This document shows positions 35,614 to 44,669 of a stretch of DNA of 64,000 nt, one piece after another. The stretch covers positions 248,001 through 312,000 of the forward strand of contig NZ_BOQL01000018.1 in NCBI RefSeq assembly GCF_018332655.1, given 5' to 3'. How positions within the stretch are numbered: the stretch's first letter is position 1; each line of letters opens with the position of its first letter. The notes below the pieces were generated by a model that was not told where the DNA came from, did not search any database, and worked only from the letters and a program-made list of their open reading frames with translations. Source of the stretch: Actinoplanes auranticolor (lineage in GTDB: Bacteria > Actinomycetota > Actinomycetes > Mycobacteriales > Micromonosporaceae). Made by a program: the position numbers and the translations under genes.

Positions 35614-35984
35614 GACCGGCCTGCGATCGCCCGGCGGTGGGCCTCGCTGCCCTCTCGATAGAAGGTGTAGCCGCCGTGGTCCAGGACGTCGCCGTCGAAC
35701 GTGCCGTCCGCGGTGAAGCCCGTGTCGTCGACGTAGTCGATCCGGTTGCCGGAGACCCGGTAGGAGCCGGTGTAGGCGCTCTCCCGGTCGCCGCGGGCCT
35801 CGTCGTAGCGGCCGTCGGCCAGCAGTTGCTGGCGGATGTGACCGTCGGCCGTCACCCACATCCCCACGTACGGGTGCGCCGACGCATCTGCCGCCCGGGC
35901 ACCGGTGCCGGGCGCCCCGAAGCACCCGCTGAGCAGCACGGTCAGGAACCCGCCGCCGACCAGGGCGAGTACACGTCGCATCAT
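35610..35984 (-). CDS. Atu4866-domain lipoprotein
   Basis: 124 residues from ATG 35984. The signal MMRRVLALVGGGFLTVLLSGC ends in a lipobox Cys. The rest, HPYVGMWVTADGHIRQQLL, DGRYDEARGDRESAYTGSYRV, NRIDYVDDTGFTADGTFDGDVLDHGGYTFYR, matches the Atu4866 beta-barrel family of unknown function. In agrobacteria and actinomycetes this gene often travels with SnoaL-like genes, as here. First gene of the operon. Confidence 0.85.
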   Translation of the reverse strand: MMRRVLALVGGGFLTVLLSGCFGAPGTGARAADASAHPYVGMWVTADGHIRQQLLADGRYDEARGDRESAYTGSYRVSGNRIDYVDDTGFTADGTFDGDVLDHGGYTFYREGSEAHRRAIAGRS

Positions 35985-36157
35985 CGGTCCGGCCCCTGCC
36001 GCTGTGTCTGTCGGTTGTCCATGACCCGACGGTACGAACACCCGCGTGATCGAGGGAGGCCGCGCTGCACCCCCTCAGAGCGGCGCGGACGACCGCAGGA
36101 GCGACGTCCCAGCCGGGCCCGCACCTGATCGAAGCGGTCCTCAGCGCTTGACGAGGG

Positions 36158-36847
36158 TCAGCTGCGGCTGATCCGGCCCAGCCACTCGTCGAGCAGGGAG
36201 CGTTCCGCCGCGGTCAGGACGGTGGCCTCGTCGAGCGAAGCCTGGAGCGAAACCGCCGCGTTGAGCAGCCCGGCCGGGGCGGCCTCGGTGGCGGCGCCGT
36301 CGGTGATCGTGGCCAGTACCGATTCGCGGGCCATGGTGGAGAGGCTGAGGTCGCGTTTCTCGGGCAGAGTCGCGATGAGGGTGAGCGTGATCCCCTTGCC
36401 GGTGGAGTGGACCAGTTGCGCCGCGCGTTCCTCGCTGACCCGCAGGCGGCCGGCCTGGGCGACGCGTTTCACCCGGTGGGCCAGGACGGCGGCGGCCTGC
36501 TTGACGGCCGTGGACTCGTGGCCGGGGCGCGCGTCGCCGAAGATGAGCGTATAGAACCACGGCTGGGCCAGGCCGAATCCGACGTGCAGGTCCCAACCGG
36601 TACGGAGATCCTCGACCGGGTCGTCACTCTCCTTGATCGCCGACTTCTCGGCCAGGTACGAGGTCAGCCCGAAGCTGCCGGCCGCGTCGAGCAGGCCCGC
36701 CATGTCGCCGAACAGCCGGTAGATCGCCGGTGCCTGAACGTCGGCCGCCGCGCACACCGCACGGGTCGACGCGGCATCCCGCCCGCCCTCCGACAGCAGC
36801 TTCGCAGTGGCCTCGATGATGCGTTCGCGGGTGGTCTTGGCCGGCAT
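36158..36847 (-). CDS. TetR-family regulator
   Basis: 229 residues from ATG 36847. HTH: TTRERIIEATAKLLSEGGRDAASTRAVCAAADVQAPAIYRLFGDMAGLLDAA. The C-terminal ligand domain is helical (GWDLHVGFGLAQPWFYTLIFG). The gene lies 29 bases after the XdhC-like gene on the same strand, so it may be the last member of the molybdoenzyme operon and its regulator. ATGTACATC (36855-36863) just upstream of its start may be part of an autoregulatory site. Confidence 0.9.
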   Translation of the reverse strand: MPAKTTRERIIEATAKLLSEGGRDAASTRAVCAAADVQAPAIYRLFGDMAGLLDAAGSFGLTSYLAEKSAIKESDDPVEDLRTGWDLHVGFGLAQPWFYTLIFGDARPGHESTAVKQAAAVLAHRVKRVAQAGRLRVSEERAAQLVHSTGKGITLTLIATLPEKRDLSLSTMARESVLATITDGAATEAAPAGLLNAAVSLQASLDEATVLTAAERSLLDEWLGRISRS

Positions 36848-36876
36848 GGCCGTAATGTACATCCACCGCATGACGG

Positions 36877-37875
36877 CTACGGCGCGACCACGCTGTCCGC
36901 GGGGTGGCAGCGGATCGGATCGGTGAGGTGGCGCAGCCGCCCACCGGCGCGGCGGTTGGCCACCGCGACGACCTCGGCGAGCATCGACAGCGCCGTCTCG
37001 GCCAGGGACGTCCCGCCGAGGTCGAGGCCGGCTGGACCGGCGAGGCGGTCGAGCCCGGGGACATCGGCCAGCCGGGCCAGGCGCCGGGCATGCGTGGTCC
37101 GGCTGCCCAGCACGGCGATGTGCCCGGCAGCACTGCCGAGGGCCGCGCGGATCGCCCGGTCGTCGATGCGGGGGTCGTGCGTGAGCACCAGCACGGCATC
37201 GTGTGGCCCCGGCGGATGCGCCGTGAGCCACTCGTCCGGCCAAGCTCGGACAACCGTCGTCCCGGCCGGGAACATCGCGTCGCGCGCGTGGTCGGCTCGG
37301 GGATCGACCACGACCACGCGGCGCAGCGTGACGGCGAGGTCCGCCACGGCGGCGGCCAGGTCGGTGGCGCCGACCAGGACGAGCCGGGCGCGGGGCCGCA
37401 ACTCCTCGAGGAAGTACGCGTCCCCGCCGGCACCGGGGCCGGTGAGCGCCTCGGCGGTGGTGGCCACCGACCAGCCGTACGGGGCCCGCAGGTCGATGCG
37501 CAGGGCGAGGGCCTCGTCCGCAGCCAGCGCGGCGGTGATCGCCGTACGGACCGGGTCCGGCGGCACCGGCGTCAGCAGCACACTGAGCGCTCCGGCACAG
37601 GCCGGCGCCTCCTCCCAGGGCATCAGGTGCTCACCGGGGCTCACCGAGATCAGCCGGGGTGTGGCGCCGGCCAGGGTCAGCCGGGCCTCGGCGAGCACGA
37701 TGCCTTCGACGCAGCCGCCGGAGACCGACCCTCGCCACGTACCGTCGTCGGCCACAGCCATGGTGGCTCCCAGCGGGCGCGATCCGGGCCCGTCGCGGCC
37801 CACCAGGCGGGCCAGCACGACGTGACGGCCCGCCTCGTGCCGGGCCTCGGCGAACGGCCAGATCTCCGTCAGCAT
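36877..37875 (-). CDS. XdhC/PaoD-type molybdenum cofactor chaperone
   Basis: 332 residues. N-terminal XdhC domain: HVVLARLVGRDGPGSRPLGATMAVADDGTWRGSVSGGCVEGIV with the SGGCVE motif; C-terminal Rossmann half: RARLVLVGATDLAAAVADLA, VVVVDPRADHARDA, LTHDPRIDDRAIRAAL, AVLGSRTTHARRLARL and SLAETALSMLAEVVAVAN. XdhC/PaoD proteins mature the Mo cofactor by sulfuration and insert it into the apoenzyme. Directly downstream of the Mo subunit gene with 25 bp between, in PaoD position. Confidence 0.9.
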   Translation of the reverse strand: MLTEIWPFAEARHEAGRHVVLARLVGRDGPGSRPLGATMAVADDGTWRGSVSGGCVEGIVLAEARLTLAGATPRLISVSPGEHLMPWEEAPACAGALSVLLTPVPPDPVRTAITAALAADEALALRIDLRAPYGWSVATTAEALTGPGAGGDAYFLEELRPRARLVLVGATDLAAAVADLAVTLRRVVVVDPRADHARDAMFPAGTTVVRAWPDEWLTAHPPGPHDAVLVLTHDPRIDDRAIRAALGSAAGHIAVLGSRTTHARRLARLADVPGLDRLAGPAGLDLGGTSLAETALSMLAEVVAVANRRAGGRLRHLTDPIRCHPADSVVAP

Positions 37876-37900
37876 GCGATTCTCTCCCCGGTGACGGCGG

Positions 37901-40099
37901 TCAGGACAGGGCCGCGATGACCTTGTCCTGGGTGATGGGCAGGTCCCGGATGCGCTTGCCGATGGCGTGGTGCACGGCGTTGCCGATCGCCGCGGTGACT
38001 CCCGTCATCGGTGTCTCGCCGAAGCCGCGAGCGCCCAGGGCGGGACTGGACGGGTCGGGCCGGTCGATGAAGCCCACCTCGATGTCCGGCACGTCCGCGT
38101 TGACCGGCACCAGATAACCCGACAGGTTGGGGGTGACGACCCTTCCCAGGTGCGGATCGATCAGGGTGTGCTCCATCAGGGTGAAACCGATGGCCCAGAT
38201 CGCCCCGCCGATGGCCTGGCTGCGGGCCGTCTGCCGGTTCAGCACCCGGCCGGGATCGAAGACACCGACGACCCGCCGGACCCGGATCCGGCCGATCGCC
38301 GGATCGACGTGCACCTCGACGAACACGGCCCCCGTCGAGTAGCCCAGCGCGGCGGGCGCGGGGTCGCTGGTGACCTCGATCGGCTGCCCGTGGCGGCGGA
38401 GCACACTGCGGTAGCTGACCCGGCGGGAGGGCTGGCCCGTGACGTGGAGGTAGCCGTCGGCGGTGCTGATCCGGGCGGGCTCGACGCCGTACAGCGGGCT
38501 GCGGGGATCGGCGACCGCCAGCGCGACCACCCGGCCGCGGGCGGTGGTGGCGGCCCGGACGACACCGCTGCCGACGCCGGGCACCGTGGCGGATGCCGCC
38601 GACGCGAAAGCCGGCGGGAAGTTGGTGTCGCCGAGGTCGAAGCGCACCGCGTGCAGCGGCAGCCCCAGCACCTGGGCGCCGATCTGCTGCATCACGGTGT
38701 AGGTGCCGGTGCCCAGGTCCTGGGTGCCGGAGCGGATCAGCGCGGTGCCCTCGACGGAGATCGTCACCGCGGCACCGGCGCCGGGACGCCCGCCGGCGGT
38801 GTGCGCGGCGGTGGCCATGCCCCAGCCGATCAGCCCGTCACGGTCGCGCATCGAGCCCGGCCGGGGATCGCGCCGGGCCCAGCCGAACTCCGCGGCGCCA
38901 CGCTCGTAGCATTCCCGCAGGAAGTTGCTGCCGTGCGGGGCGCCGGTCTCCTGGTTGACCGCCGACCAGTTGCGCAACCGCAGCTCGACCGGGTCCAGCT
39001 GCAACGCATGACTGAGCTCGTCCAGAGTGGACTCCAGCGCATGGCTGGTGGCGGCTTCCGGGGACCGTACGAAGCTCGCGGTCGGCAGGTCGAGCCGGAC
39101 GGCGCGCTGGGTCGAGCGCACGTGGGGGCAGGCGTAGAGCATGCGGGTGGGCTCGGAGCTGTTGAAGACCAGCTCGTCACTGCGCGACACCGGCTGGGTG
39201 ACGACGTGCTCGATGGCGGTGAGCCGCCCGTCACGGGCGGCGCCGATCCGGAGCGTCTGGTGGGTCTCCGCTCGATGACCGTGGGAGGTGTACGTGTGGG
39301 CCCGGGTGAGGACCAGCTTGACCGGCGTGCCGGCCAGCCGGGCGACGGCCGCGGTCAGCAGGGTGTGCGGCCACACCGGACCCTTGGCGCCGAATCCCCC
39401 GCCGACGAACGGCGTGATGACCCGCACGTTCTCCCGGGGCACGCCGAGGGCCTGCATGAGCGCGTTCTGCGTGTTGGAGATGCCCTGCGTCGACTCGTGG
39501 ACCGTCAGCCGATCGCCCGACCACGCAGCGACCGTGACCGACGGCTCCAGGGGATTGTGGTGCTGCAACGGCGTTGTGTACGTGGCGTCGACGATGACGC
39601 CGGCAGCGGCCAGCCCCGCCCCGGTGTCCCCGCGAACGTAGTCGTTGGTGCCGTCCGAGCCGGGCGCCGGCACGTACGCGTCACCCAGGCCGTCGGCCAG
39701 TACGACCTGCGGAGTCTGCGATTCGTAGCGCACGATCACCAGGACGGCCGCCTGCTGCGCCTCCTCCAGGGTCCGGGCGACGACGATGGCGACCGGCTGA
39801 CCGGCATGCTGGATGTTCTCGTCCTGCATCGGCACGAACCGCTTGAAGTAGCCGGTCGTCGGGGCGGGGACCGTCAGCCTCGGCATGGTGAGGTGGGTGT
39901 AGACGTCGACGACACCGGGGGCAGCCTGGGCCGCCCGGGTGTCCAGCGCGACGATGCGGCCCCGGGCCACGGTGCTCATCACCAGCACACCGTGCGCCAC
40001 GCCGCGGACCTCGGCGTCGGCGGCGTAGCGGGCGGCTCCGGTCACCTTCGCGCGCCCGTCGACCCGGGCGATGGCCTTGCCCACGACACCCGCGCTCAT
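37901..40099 (-). CDS. paoC: Molybdenum-binding subunit of PaoC-type aldehyde oxidoreductase
   Basis: 732 residues. Aldehyde oxidase/xanthine dehydrogenase Mo-binding family: GKAIARVDGRAKVTGAARYAADAEV, GGGFGAKGPVWPHTLLTAAVA, IRSGTQDLGTGTYTVMQQIGAQ, IGGAIWAIGFTLMEHTLID and the catalytic Glu E695 in GARGFGETPMTG. The size and operon order match PaoC (YagR). Oxidises aldehydes, probably aromatic, to acids using the Mo centre. Its start overlaps the FAD-subunit stop by four bases. Confidence 0.92.
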   Translation of the reverse strand: MSAGVVGKAIARVDGRAKVTGAARYAADAEVRGVAHGVLVMSTVARGRIVALDTRAAQAAPGVVDVYTHLTMPRLTVPAPTTGYFKRFVPMQDENIQHAGQPVAIVVARTLEEAQQAAVLVIVRYESQTPQVVLADGLGDAYVPAPGSDGTNDYVRGDTGAGLAAAGVIVDATYTTPLQHHNPLEPSVTVAAWSGDRLTVHESTQGISNTQNALMQALGVPRENVRVITPFVGGGFGAKGPVWPHTLLTAAVARLAGTPVKLVLTRAHTYTSHGHRAETHQTLRIGAARDGRLTAIEHVVTQPVSRSDELVFNSSEPTRMLYACPHVRSTQRAVRLDLPTASFVRSPEAATSHALESTLDELSHALQLDPVELRLRNWSAVNQETGAPHGSNFLRECYERGAAEFGWARRDPRPGSMRDRDGLIGWGMATAAHTAGGRPGAGAAVTISVEGTALIRSGTQDLGTGTYTVMQQIGAQVLGLPLHAVRFDLGDTNFPPAFASAASATVPGVGSGVVRAATTARGRVVALAVADPRSPLYGVEPARISTADGYLHVTGQPSRRVSYRSVLRRHGQPIEVTSDPAPAALGYSTGAVFVEVHVDPAIGRIRVRRVVGVFDPGRVLNRQTARSQAIGGAIWAIGFTLMEHTLIDPHLGRVVTPNLSGYLVPVNADVPDIEVGFIDRPDPSSPALGARGFGETPMTGVTAAIGNAVHHAIGKRIRDLPITQDKVIAALS

Positions 40100-41076
40100 C
40101 GCCTGCCTCCGAAACCGTCGAGAACGTCGGCCAGTGCGCGTTGCACCAGCGGGATCTTGAAGCCGTTGTGCTCACGCGGAATAGCGCCACGCACCAGGGC
40201 ACGGCCGGCCGCTGCGACGGTCGCGGCGTGCAACGGCCGGCCGATCAGGGCCTGCTCCGCCTCGGGCGACCGCCAGGGCCGCGGTGCGACACCGCCGAAG
40301 GCGAGGCTCGCCTGCCGCACGACGCCGTGGCGTACGGCGACCACGGCCGCGACCGAGACCACCGCGAACTCGAACGTCGCCCGGTCGCGGACCTTGAGGT
40401 AGCGCGACTCGGCCGACCGGTCGGTGGCCGGTACGTCAAGGCCGGTGATCAGCTCTCCCGGCCGCAGAACGGTCTCGCGATCGGGGGTGTCACCGGGCGA
40501 CAGATAGAACTCCCGCACCGGAATGCTCCGCGGGCCCTGGGCACTGAGGGTGGTCACGGTGGCATCCAGGGCGGTCAGCGCGACCGCGAGGTCGGACGGG
40601 TGCACGGCGATGCACCGGTCGCTGCCGCCCAGCACAGCGTGCCACCGGTTGAGTCCTTCGAGCGCCGAGCAGCCACTACCGGGTTCGCGTTTGTTGCAGG
40701 GCATCGTGGAGTCCCGGAAGTACCAGCAGCGGGTGCGCTGCAACAGGTTGCCGCCGATCGACGCCATGTTGCGCACCTGCGGCGACGCCCCGGCCAGCAA
40801 CGCCTGCGACAACAGCGGCAGTCGGCGCCGCACGCCCGGATGCCCGGCCACGTCGCTCATCCGGGCCAGCGCTCCCAGCCGTACCCGGTCCTCCGAGACC
40901 GTGATCTCACGCAGCGGAAGGTTGTTGATGTCGATCAGCCGGTCGTGCTGCTGCACGCCGTCCTTCATCAGATTGAGCAGGTCGGTGCCGCCGGCGATGT
41001 AGCGCGCCTGCGGTTCGGCGGCCAGCCGGACGGCGGCCTCCGGCGAATCGGCCGGGGTATAGGCGAACGCTCGCAT
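40096..41076 (-). CDS. paoB: FAD-binding subunit of PaoB-type aldehyde oxidoreductase
   Basis: 326 residues. CO dehydrogenase-flavoprotein fold: ARYIAGGTDLLNLMKDGVQQHDRLIDIN, ASPQVRNMASIGGNLLQ, then LQRTRCWYFRDSTMPCNKREPGSGCSALEG with the extra Cys residues that in PaoB ligate a [4Fe-4S] cluster. SDLAVALTALDATV and VLRPGELITGLDVP follow. It overlaps the 2Fe-2S subunit gene by one base and the Mo subunit gene by four. Electron acceptor site of the complex. Confidence 0.9.
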   Translation of the reverse strand: MRAFAYTPADSPEAAVRLAAEPQARYIAGGTDLLNLMKDGVQQHDRLIDINNLPLREITVSEDRVRLGALARMSDVAGHPGVRRRLPLLSQALLAGASPQVRNMASIGGNLLQRTRCWYFRDSTMPCNKREPGSGCSALEGLNRWHAVLGGSDRCIAVHPSDLAVALTALDATVTTLSAQGPRSIPVREFYLSPGDTPDRETVLRPGELITGLDVPATDRSAESRYLKVRDRATFEFAVVSVAAVVAVRHGVVRQASLAFGGVAPRPWRSPEAEQALIGRPLHAATVAAAGRALVRGAIPREHNGFKIPLVQRALADVLDGFGGRR

Positions 41077-41693
41077 CAGGACATCTCCTTGGCGGCCTCG
41101 CGGACGGCGGCCACGATGTTCGGATAGCAGCTGCAGCGGCACAGGTTGCCGCTCATCCACTCCCGGATCTCGTCGTCGGACCGGGTGTGACCCTCGCCGA
41201 TCAGCGCCACCGCGGACATGATCTGGCCCGGGGTGCAGAACCCGCACTGCAGGCCGTCCTCGCGGACGAACGCGGCCTGCACCGGGTGCAGCCGGTCACC
41301 GCGCGCCAGGCCCTCGACCGTGGTGATCTCCTTGCCCTGCTGCATCACGGCCAGGGTGAGGCAGGACTTGATCCGCCGTCCGTCGACCAGGACGGTGCAC
41401 GCCCCGCACTCACCGCGGTCGCAGCCCTTCTTCGTCCCGGTGAGCCCGAGGCGTTCACGCAGGGCGTCCAGCAGGGTGACGCGTGGTTCGACAGTGCAGG
41501 GGCGGGCCACCCCGTTCACCGTCAGCGAGACCTCCACCGGCGATGTCGCGGTGGCGGCGGCCGCAGCGGAAGCCGGCGCCTCGCCGAGCAGAGCCGGCAG
41601 TGGCGTGCCGGCGGCCAGCGTGGTGGTGGCGCCGGCTTTCAGGACGGTACGTCTGGTGGATCCGACCTTGGTCGGAGTCTCTTCCTCGGACAC
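41076..41693 (-). CDS. paoA: [2Fe-2S] subunit with Tat signal (PaoA-type)
   Basis: 205 residues from GTG 41693 with GGGAGG eight bases upstream. A Tat signal STRRTVLKAGATTTLAAG ... ASA precedes the mature part. Two [2Fe-2S] clusters: KKGCDRGECGACTVL with later C, and CGFCTPG plus CRCSCYPN. In E. coli PaoA carries a Tat signal that exports the whole PaoABC heterotrimer to the periplasm; this operon has the same order. First gene of the operon, controlled by the palindrome at 41786. Confidence 0.92.
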   Translation of the reverse strand: MSEEETPTKVGSTRRTVLKAGATTTLAAGTPLPALLGEAPASAAAAATATSPVEVSLTVNGVARPCTVEPRVTLLDALRERLGLTGTKKGCDRGECGACTVLVDGRRIKSCLTLAVMQQGKEITTVEGLARGDRLHPVQAAFVREDGLQCGFCTPGQIMSAVALIGEGHTRSDDEIREWMSGNLCRCSCYPNIVAAVREAAKEMS

Positions 41694-41785
41694 TCGAACG
41701 CCTCCCGTTCCGGGACATACGCGCAGATGAGGGTGCGCCGCTCGACCGGCTCACGACGGTGCGTCCCCGGCTGCGACTCGATGAC

Positions 41786-41817
41786 AGCGACGATAACAAG
41801 ATATTCGTATCGACGCT
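41786..41817. promoter_or_regulatory. Palindromic operator upstream of the Pao operon
   Basis: AGCG-A-CGATA-N12-TATCG-A-CGCT is a 32-bp inverted repeat about 93 bases upstream of the paoA start. Its left arm GCGACGATAAC recurs in reverse in the palindrome at 44526 upstream of the sugar dehydrogenase gene. Likely the binding site of one repressor. Confidence 0.6.
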
Positions 41818-41855
41818 ACCGTTCCCTCGATGCCGGCGACTGACCCGGCGGGCCG

Positions 41856-43280
41856 TCAATCGGTGCGGTGGCGCAGCCGTACGCCCAGGTTCGTGGGGAA
41901 CGAGGTGAACGCCGTCCGCTCCCCGACCGGGCCGGCGGAGTGATCCGGTTCCAGGTCGAACGCGCGGCTCAGCACCGAGACGACGATGGTGGCCTCGATC
42001 ATCGCCAGGTTGCGGCCCGGGCAGAACCGGGGTCCGCCGCCGAACGGGGCGAAGGGCAGCGCTTCGGCCGGCAGCTTGCCGTTCAGCCAGCGCTCCGGCC
42101 GGAACACGTCCGGGTCCGGGAAGCGCACCCGGTCGCGGCGGGCTCCGTAGGACGTGATCAGGAAGATGAGCTGACCCTCGGCCAGGAAAAGCTTCCCGTC
42201 CCGGTGGTCCAGCGTGACGTCCCGGAGGGACTGCGACGGTACGAGCGGCGTCACCGGTTGCAGCCGTAGTGCCTCGTTCACCACCGCCTCGGCGTACCGG
42301 AGCCGGCCCACCGTGGCGGGATCGGCGGGCACCTGCTGGTCGCCGAGGACCTCGTCGGCCTCCGCGCGTACCCGCTGGTGCATCTCGGGATGCTCGGCCA
42401 GGAAGTGCAGCGCCCAGGCCGCGGTCGACGACGTGGTGTCCTCGCCGGCGAGCAACATGGTCGCCACGTTGCCGAACACCTCCCCGTCGGAGAGCTGCTG
42501 TTCGTTCTCGATCGGCTTGACCAGCGCCTCCAGGAAGTTGGCCGGCGAGGCACCGGTCGCCATGCGCTCCCGGGCCTCGGCGAACCGGTCCCGTACCACC
42601 GCCTCGATCTCGCGGACGGTGGCGTCCAGCCGCCGGTCCTGCGGCAGCTTCACGTACCGCCAGTACGGGAAGGGGGCGTAGATCCGCCGGGCGAACGCCG
42701 GGAACAGCTCGGGGACCCGGCGGTGCAGTCCGTCGCCGGTGCTCTCCAGTGCGTTCAGGTCGTGTCCCATCGCGAGCCCGGCCGTGACGTCCAGCGTGTA
42801 CCGCATCATGTGATCGAGCACGTCGACCCGTTCGCCAGAGTCGGCGGCGCTCTCCCACAACCGCAACAGCCGCCCGCTGACCATGGTGATCGTGGTGAAG
42901 TACTGCCGCAGGTACGCCGCGTTGAGGCTCTGGGTGGCCACCTTCCGCAGCCGGCGCCAGCGGTCACCCTCGGCGGCGAATACGCCGTGCGGTGCGATCT
43001 CATCGATGACAGTCGCCGCCACCGCACTGCGCCGGAAATCGTCCGGCCGCCGGCGCAGGACCACGTCGACGACTTCCGGATCAGCGGTGGCCACGACCGG
43101 ACGCCGGGCGAGGTGGAACCGGTACGTCAGGCCGTAGGTGTCGGCCCACCCTTCCAGCACCCGGTTGCCGGCCCCGCCGCGCCTCATCTGAAGGACATTG
43201 CCGAAAATCAGACCCGGTTTCGGCCCGGGCAGGTCGGCCACAGTCCGGACCGTCTGACTCGCGTGATGTACATCTGCCAT
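41856..43280 (-). CDS. Cytochrome P450
   Basis: 474 residues from ATG 43280. I-helix MLLAGEDTTSSTAAWALHFLAEHP, ExxR in VVNEALRLQPVTPL, PERF-like FRPERWLNGKLP, heme loop FAPFGGGPRFCPGRNLAM with C420. The LPGPKPGLIFGN start and length fit fatty acid/terpenoid-type class P450s. No signal, so it is cytoplasmic. Needs redox partners, none adjacent. Lies between two minus-strand oxidoreductase loci. A perfect palindrome GATGTACATC overlaps its first codons. Confidence 0.95.
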   Translation of the reverse strand: MADVHHASQTVRTVADLPGPKPGLIFGNVLQMRRGGAGNRVLEGWADTYGLTYRFHLARRPVVATADPEVVDVVLRRRPDDFRRSAVAATVIDEIAPHGVFAAEGDRWRRLRKVATQSLNAAYLRQYFTTITMVSGRLLRLWESAADSGERVDVLDHMMRYTLDVTAGLAMGHDLNALESTGDGLHRRVPELFPAFARRIYAPFPYWRYVKLPQDRRLDATVREIEAVVRDRFAEARERMATGASPANFLEALVKPIENEQQLSDGEVFGNVATMLLAGEDTTSSTAAWALHFLAEHPEMHQRVRAEADEVLGDQQVPADPATVGRLRYAEAVVNEALRLQPVTPLVPSQSLRDVTLDHRDGKLFLAEGQLIFLITSYGARRDRVRFPDPDVFRPERWLNGKLPAEALPFAPFGGGPRFCPGRNLAMIEATIVVSVLSRAFDLEPDHSAGPVGERTAFTSFPTNLGVRLRHRTD

Positions 43281-43389
43281 GCAGGCCAGTGTCGTCGGCG
43301 TTGGCGCCGGCACACCTCCCCCGGCGCTCACCGTGCCCTTGCGACCGTGATGTCGGCCCAGCCGGGCGTCATGGTGCGGGATCGGAGCA

Positions 43390-44511
43390 TCAGCCCGGCC
43401 GGACCTCCACCCGCAGTATCCGGTCGTCACCCGGCCGTGCGTCGGTGCCGCCCCAGGTGGCGCGGTCGGTGTTGGAGGTGATCAGCCACAGTGCGCCGTC
43501 CGGGGCGACCTCGACGGTGCGGATGCGGCCGTAGTCGCCGGCGAAGTGCTGGACTGCCTGCCCATCAGCGGCGGCTCCACGGACAGGCAGCTGCCACAGG
43601 CGCTGGCCGCCCAGAGCGCCGATCCACAGTGAGCCGGCGGCGTAGGCGACGCCGGAGGGCGAGGCGTCGTCGGGATGCACGGTGAAGATGGGTCGGACGC
43701 CGGTGTCGCCCTCGACGCCCTCGGTCTCCGGCCAGCCGTAGTCCTGGCCGGACCGCACCACGTTCACCTCGTCCCAGGTCCGGTGGCCCAGCTCGGTCGC
43801 GTAGGCGGTGCCGTCCGGGCCGAACGTGATCCCCTGGACGTTCCGGTGCCCGGAGGAGTAGATCGCCGAGCCGGGTGCGGCATTGCCGTCCGGGATCGAG
43901 CCGTCCGGGCGGATCCGGAGGATCTTGCCGTTGAGGGCGGCGTCGTCCGCGGCGTTCTCCGGCTCGAAGGCGTCGCCGGTGCCGATCCACAGGTTGCCGT
44001 CGGGTCCGATCGCGATCCGGCCGCCGTGATGGCGGTCGGCGGTCTGGATGCCGTCCAGCAGTACCCGATCGGCGGTGAGCGACCGGTGATCCGCGGCGAT
44101 CCGCACGGCGATGATCGAGTTCTCCCGCGCGCCGGAGACCGAGGCGTAGACGGTACGGTCGCGGGCGAAGGTCCTCGACGCGACGATGCCCAGGAGACCT
44201 CCCTCGGAGGTTGCCGTCACGCCGGGCACGACACCGACCGTCTGTGGCGTACCGCCGGTGGCGGGCACCCGGAGGATCTCGCCGGTGATCCGCTCCGAGA
44301 CCAGCGCGGAGCCGTCCGGCAGGAACGTGAGCCCCCATGGCGCGCCGAGCCCGGTGACCAGTTCGGTGGGTTCGCCCAGCGTCGCGACGGGCCCGCCGCC
44401 GGGGCCGGTGGCCGGCTCGGCGCCGGACGAGCAGGCCGGCAGGGCGAGCGCTACGACCAGACTCGCTACCAGCGACGTGCGCTGCACCAGCGGTTTGGAG
44501 AGGGAAGACAT
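43390..44511 (-). CDS. PQQ-type glucose/sorbosone dehydrogenase lipoprotein
   Basis: 373 residues. Signal with lipobox [13 protein letters not shown], then a six-bladed GSDH propeller: [110 protein letters not shown] and [18 protein letters not shown]. His and Arg residues of the PQQ pocket (HHGGR, GHRN) are present. Probably a secreted, membrane-tethered PQQ-dependent sugar/aldose dehydrogenase. Downstream gene is the P450. Confidence 0.92.
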   Translation of the reverse strand: MSSLSKPLVQRTSLVASLVVALALPACSSGAEPATGPGGGPVATLGEPTELVTGLGAPWGLTFLPDGSALVSERITGEILRVPATGGTPQTVGVVPGVTATSEGGLLGIVASRTFARDRTVYASVSGARENSIIAVRIAADHRSLTADRVLLDGIQTADRHHGGRIAIGPDGNLWIGTGDAFEPENAADDAALNGKILRIRPDGSIPDGNAAPGSAIYSSGHRNVQGITFGPDGTAYATELGHRTWDEVNVVRSGQDYGWPETEGVEGDTGVRPIFTVHPDDASPSGVAYAAGSLWIGALGGQRLWQLPVRGAAADGQAVQHFAGDYGRIRTVEVAPDGALWLITSNTDRATWGGTDARPGDDRILRVEVRPG

Positions 44512-44525
44512 GAACGAACCTCCGT

Positions 44526-44563
44526 GTTATCGTCGCTAACGTAAAGATGTTTAGCACGATAAC
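44526..44563. promoter_or_regulatory. Palindromic operator upstream of the sugar dehydrogenase
   Basis: GTTATCGT-(C)-GCTAA, an 11-base centre, and TTAGC-ACGATAAC form 13-bp arms (one bulged C) starting 15 bases upstream of the dehydrogenase start. The GTTATCGTCGC half equals, in reverse, the left arm of the element upstream of the Pao operon. Confidence 0.65.
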
Positions 44564-44669
44564 GAGTACGGCGCTATCTGGACTGCTGGTGGACATCGGA
44601 TGGTCAGTCGCTCGGCACTTCCCACGACCACTTGGTGCTACCTTCGCGAACCGGGAGAAAGGAGGGTGG

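Noticed and set aside
37967..40402. 811-codon plus-strand frame opposite the Mo subunit
   Set aside because: Low-complexity translation without domains; the minus strand encodes paoC with catalytic Glu.
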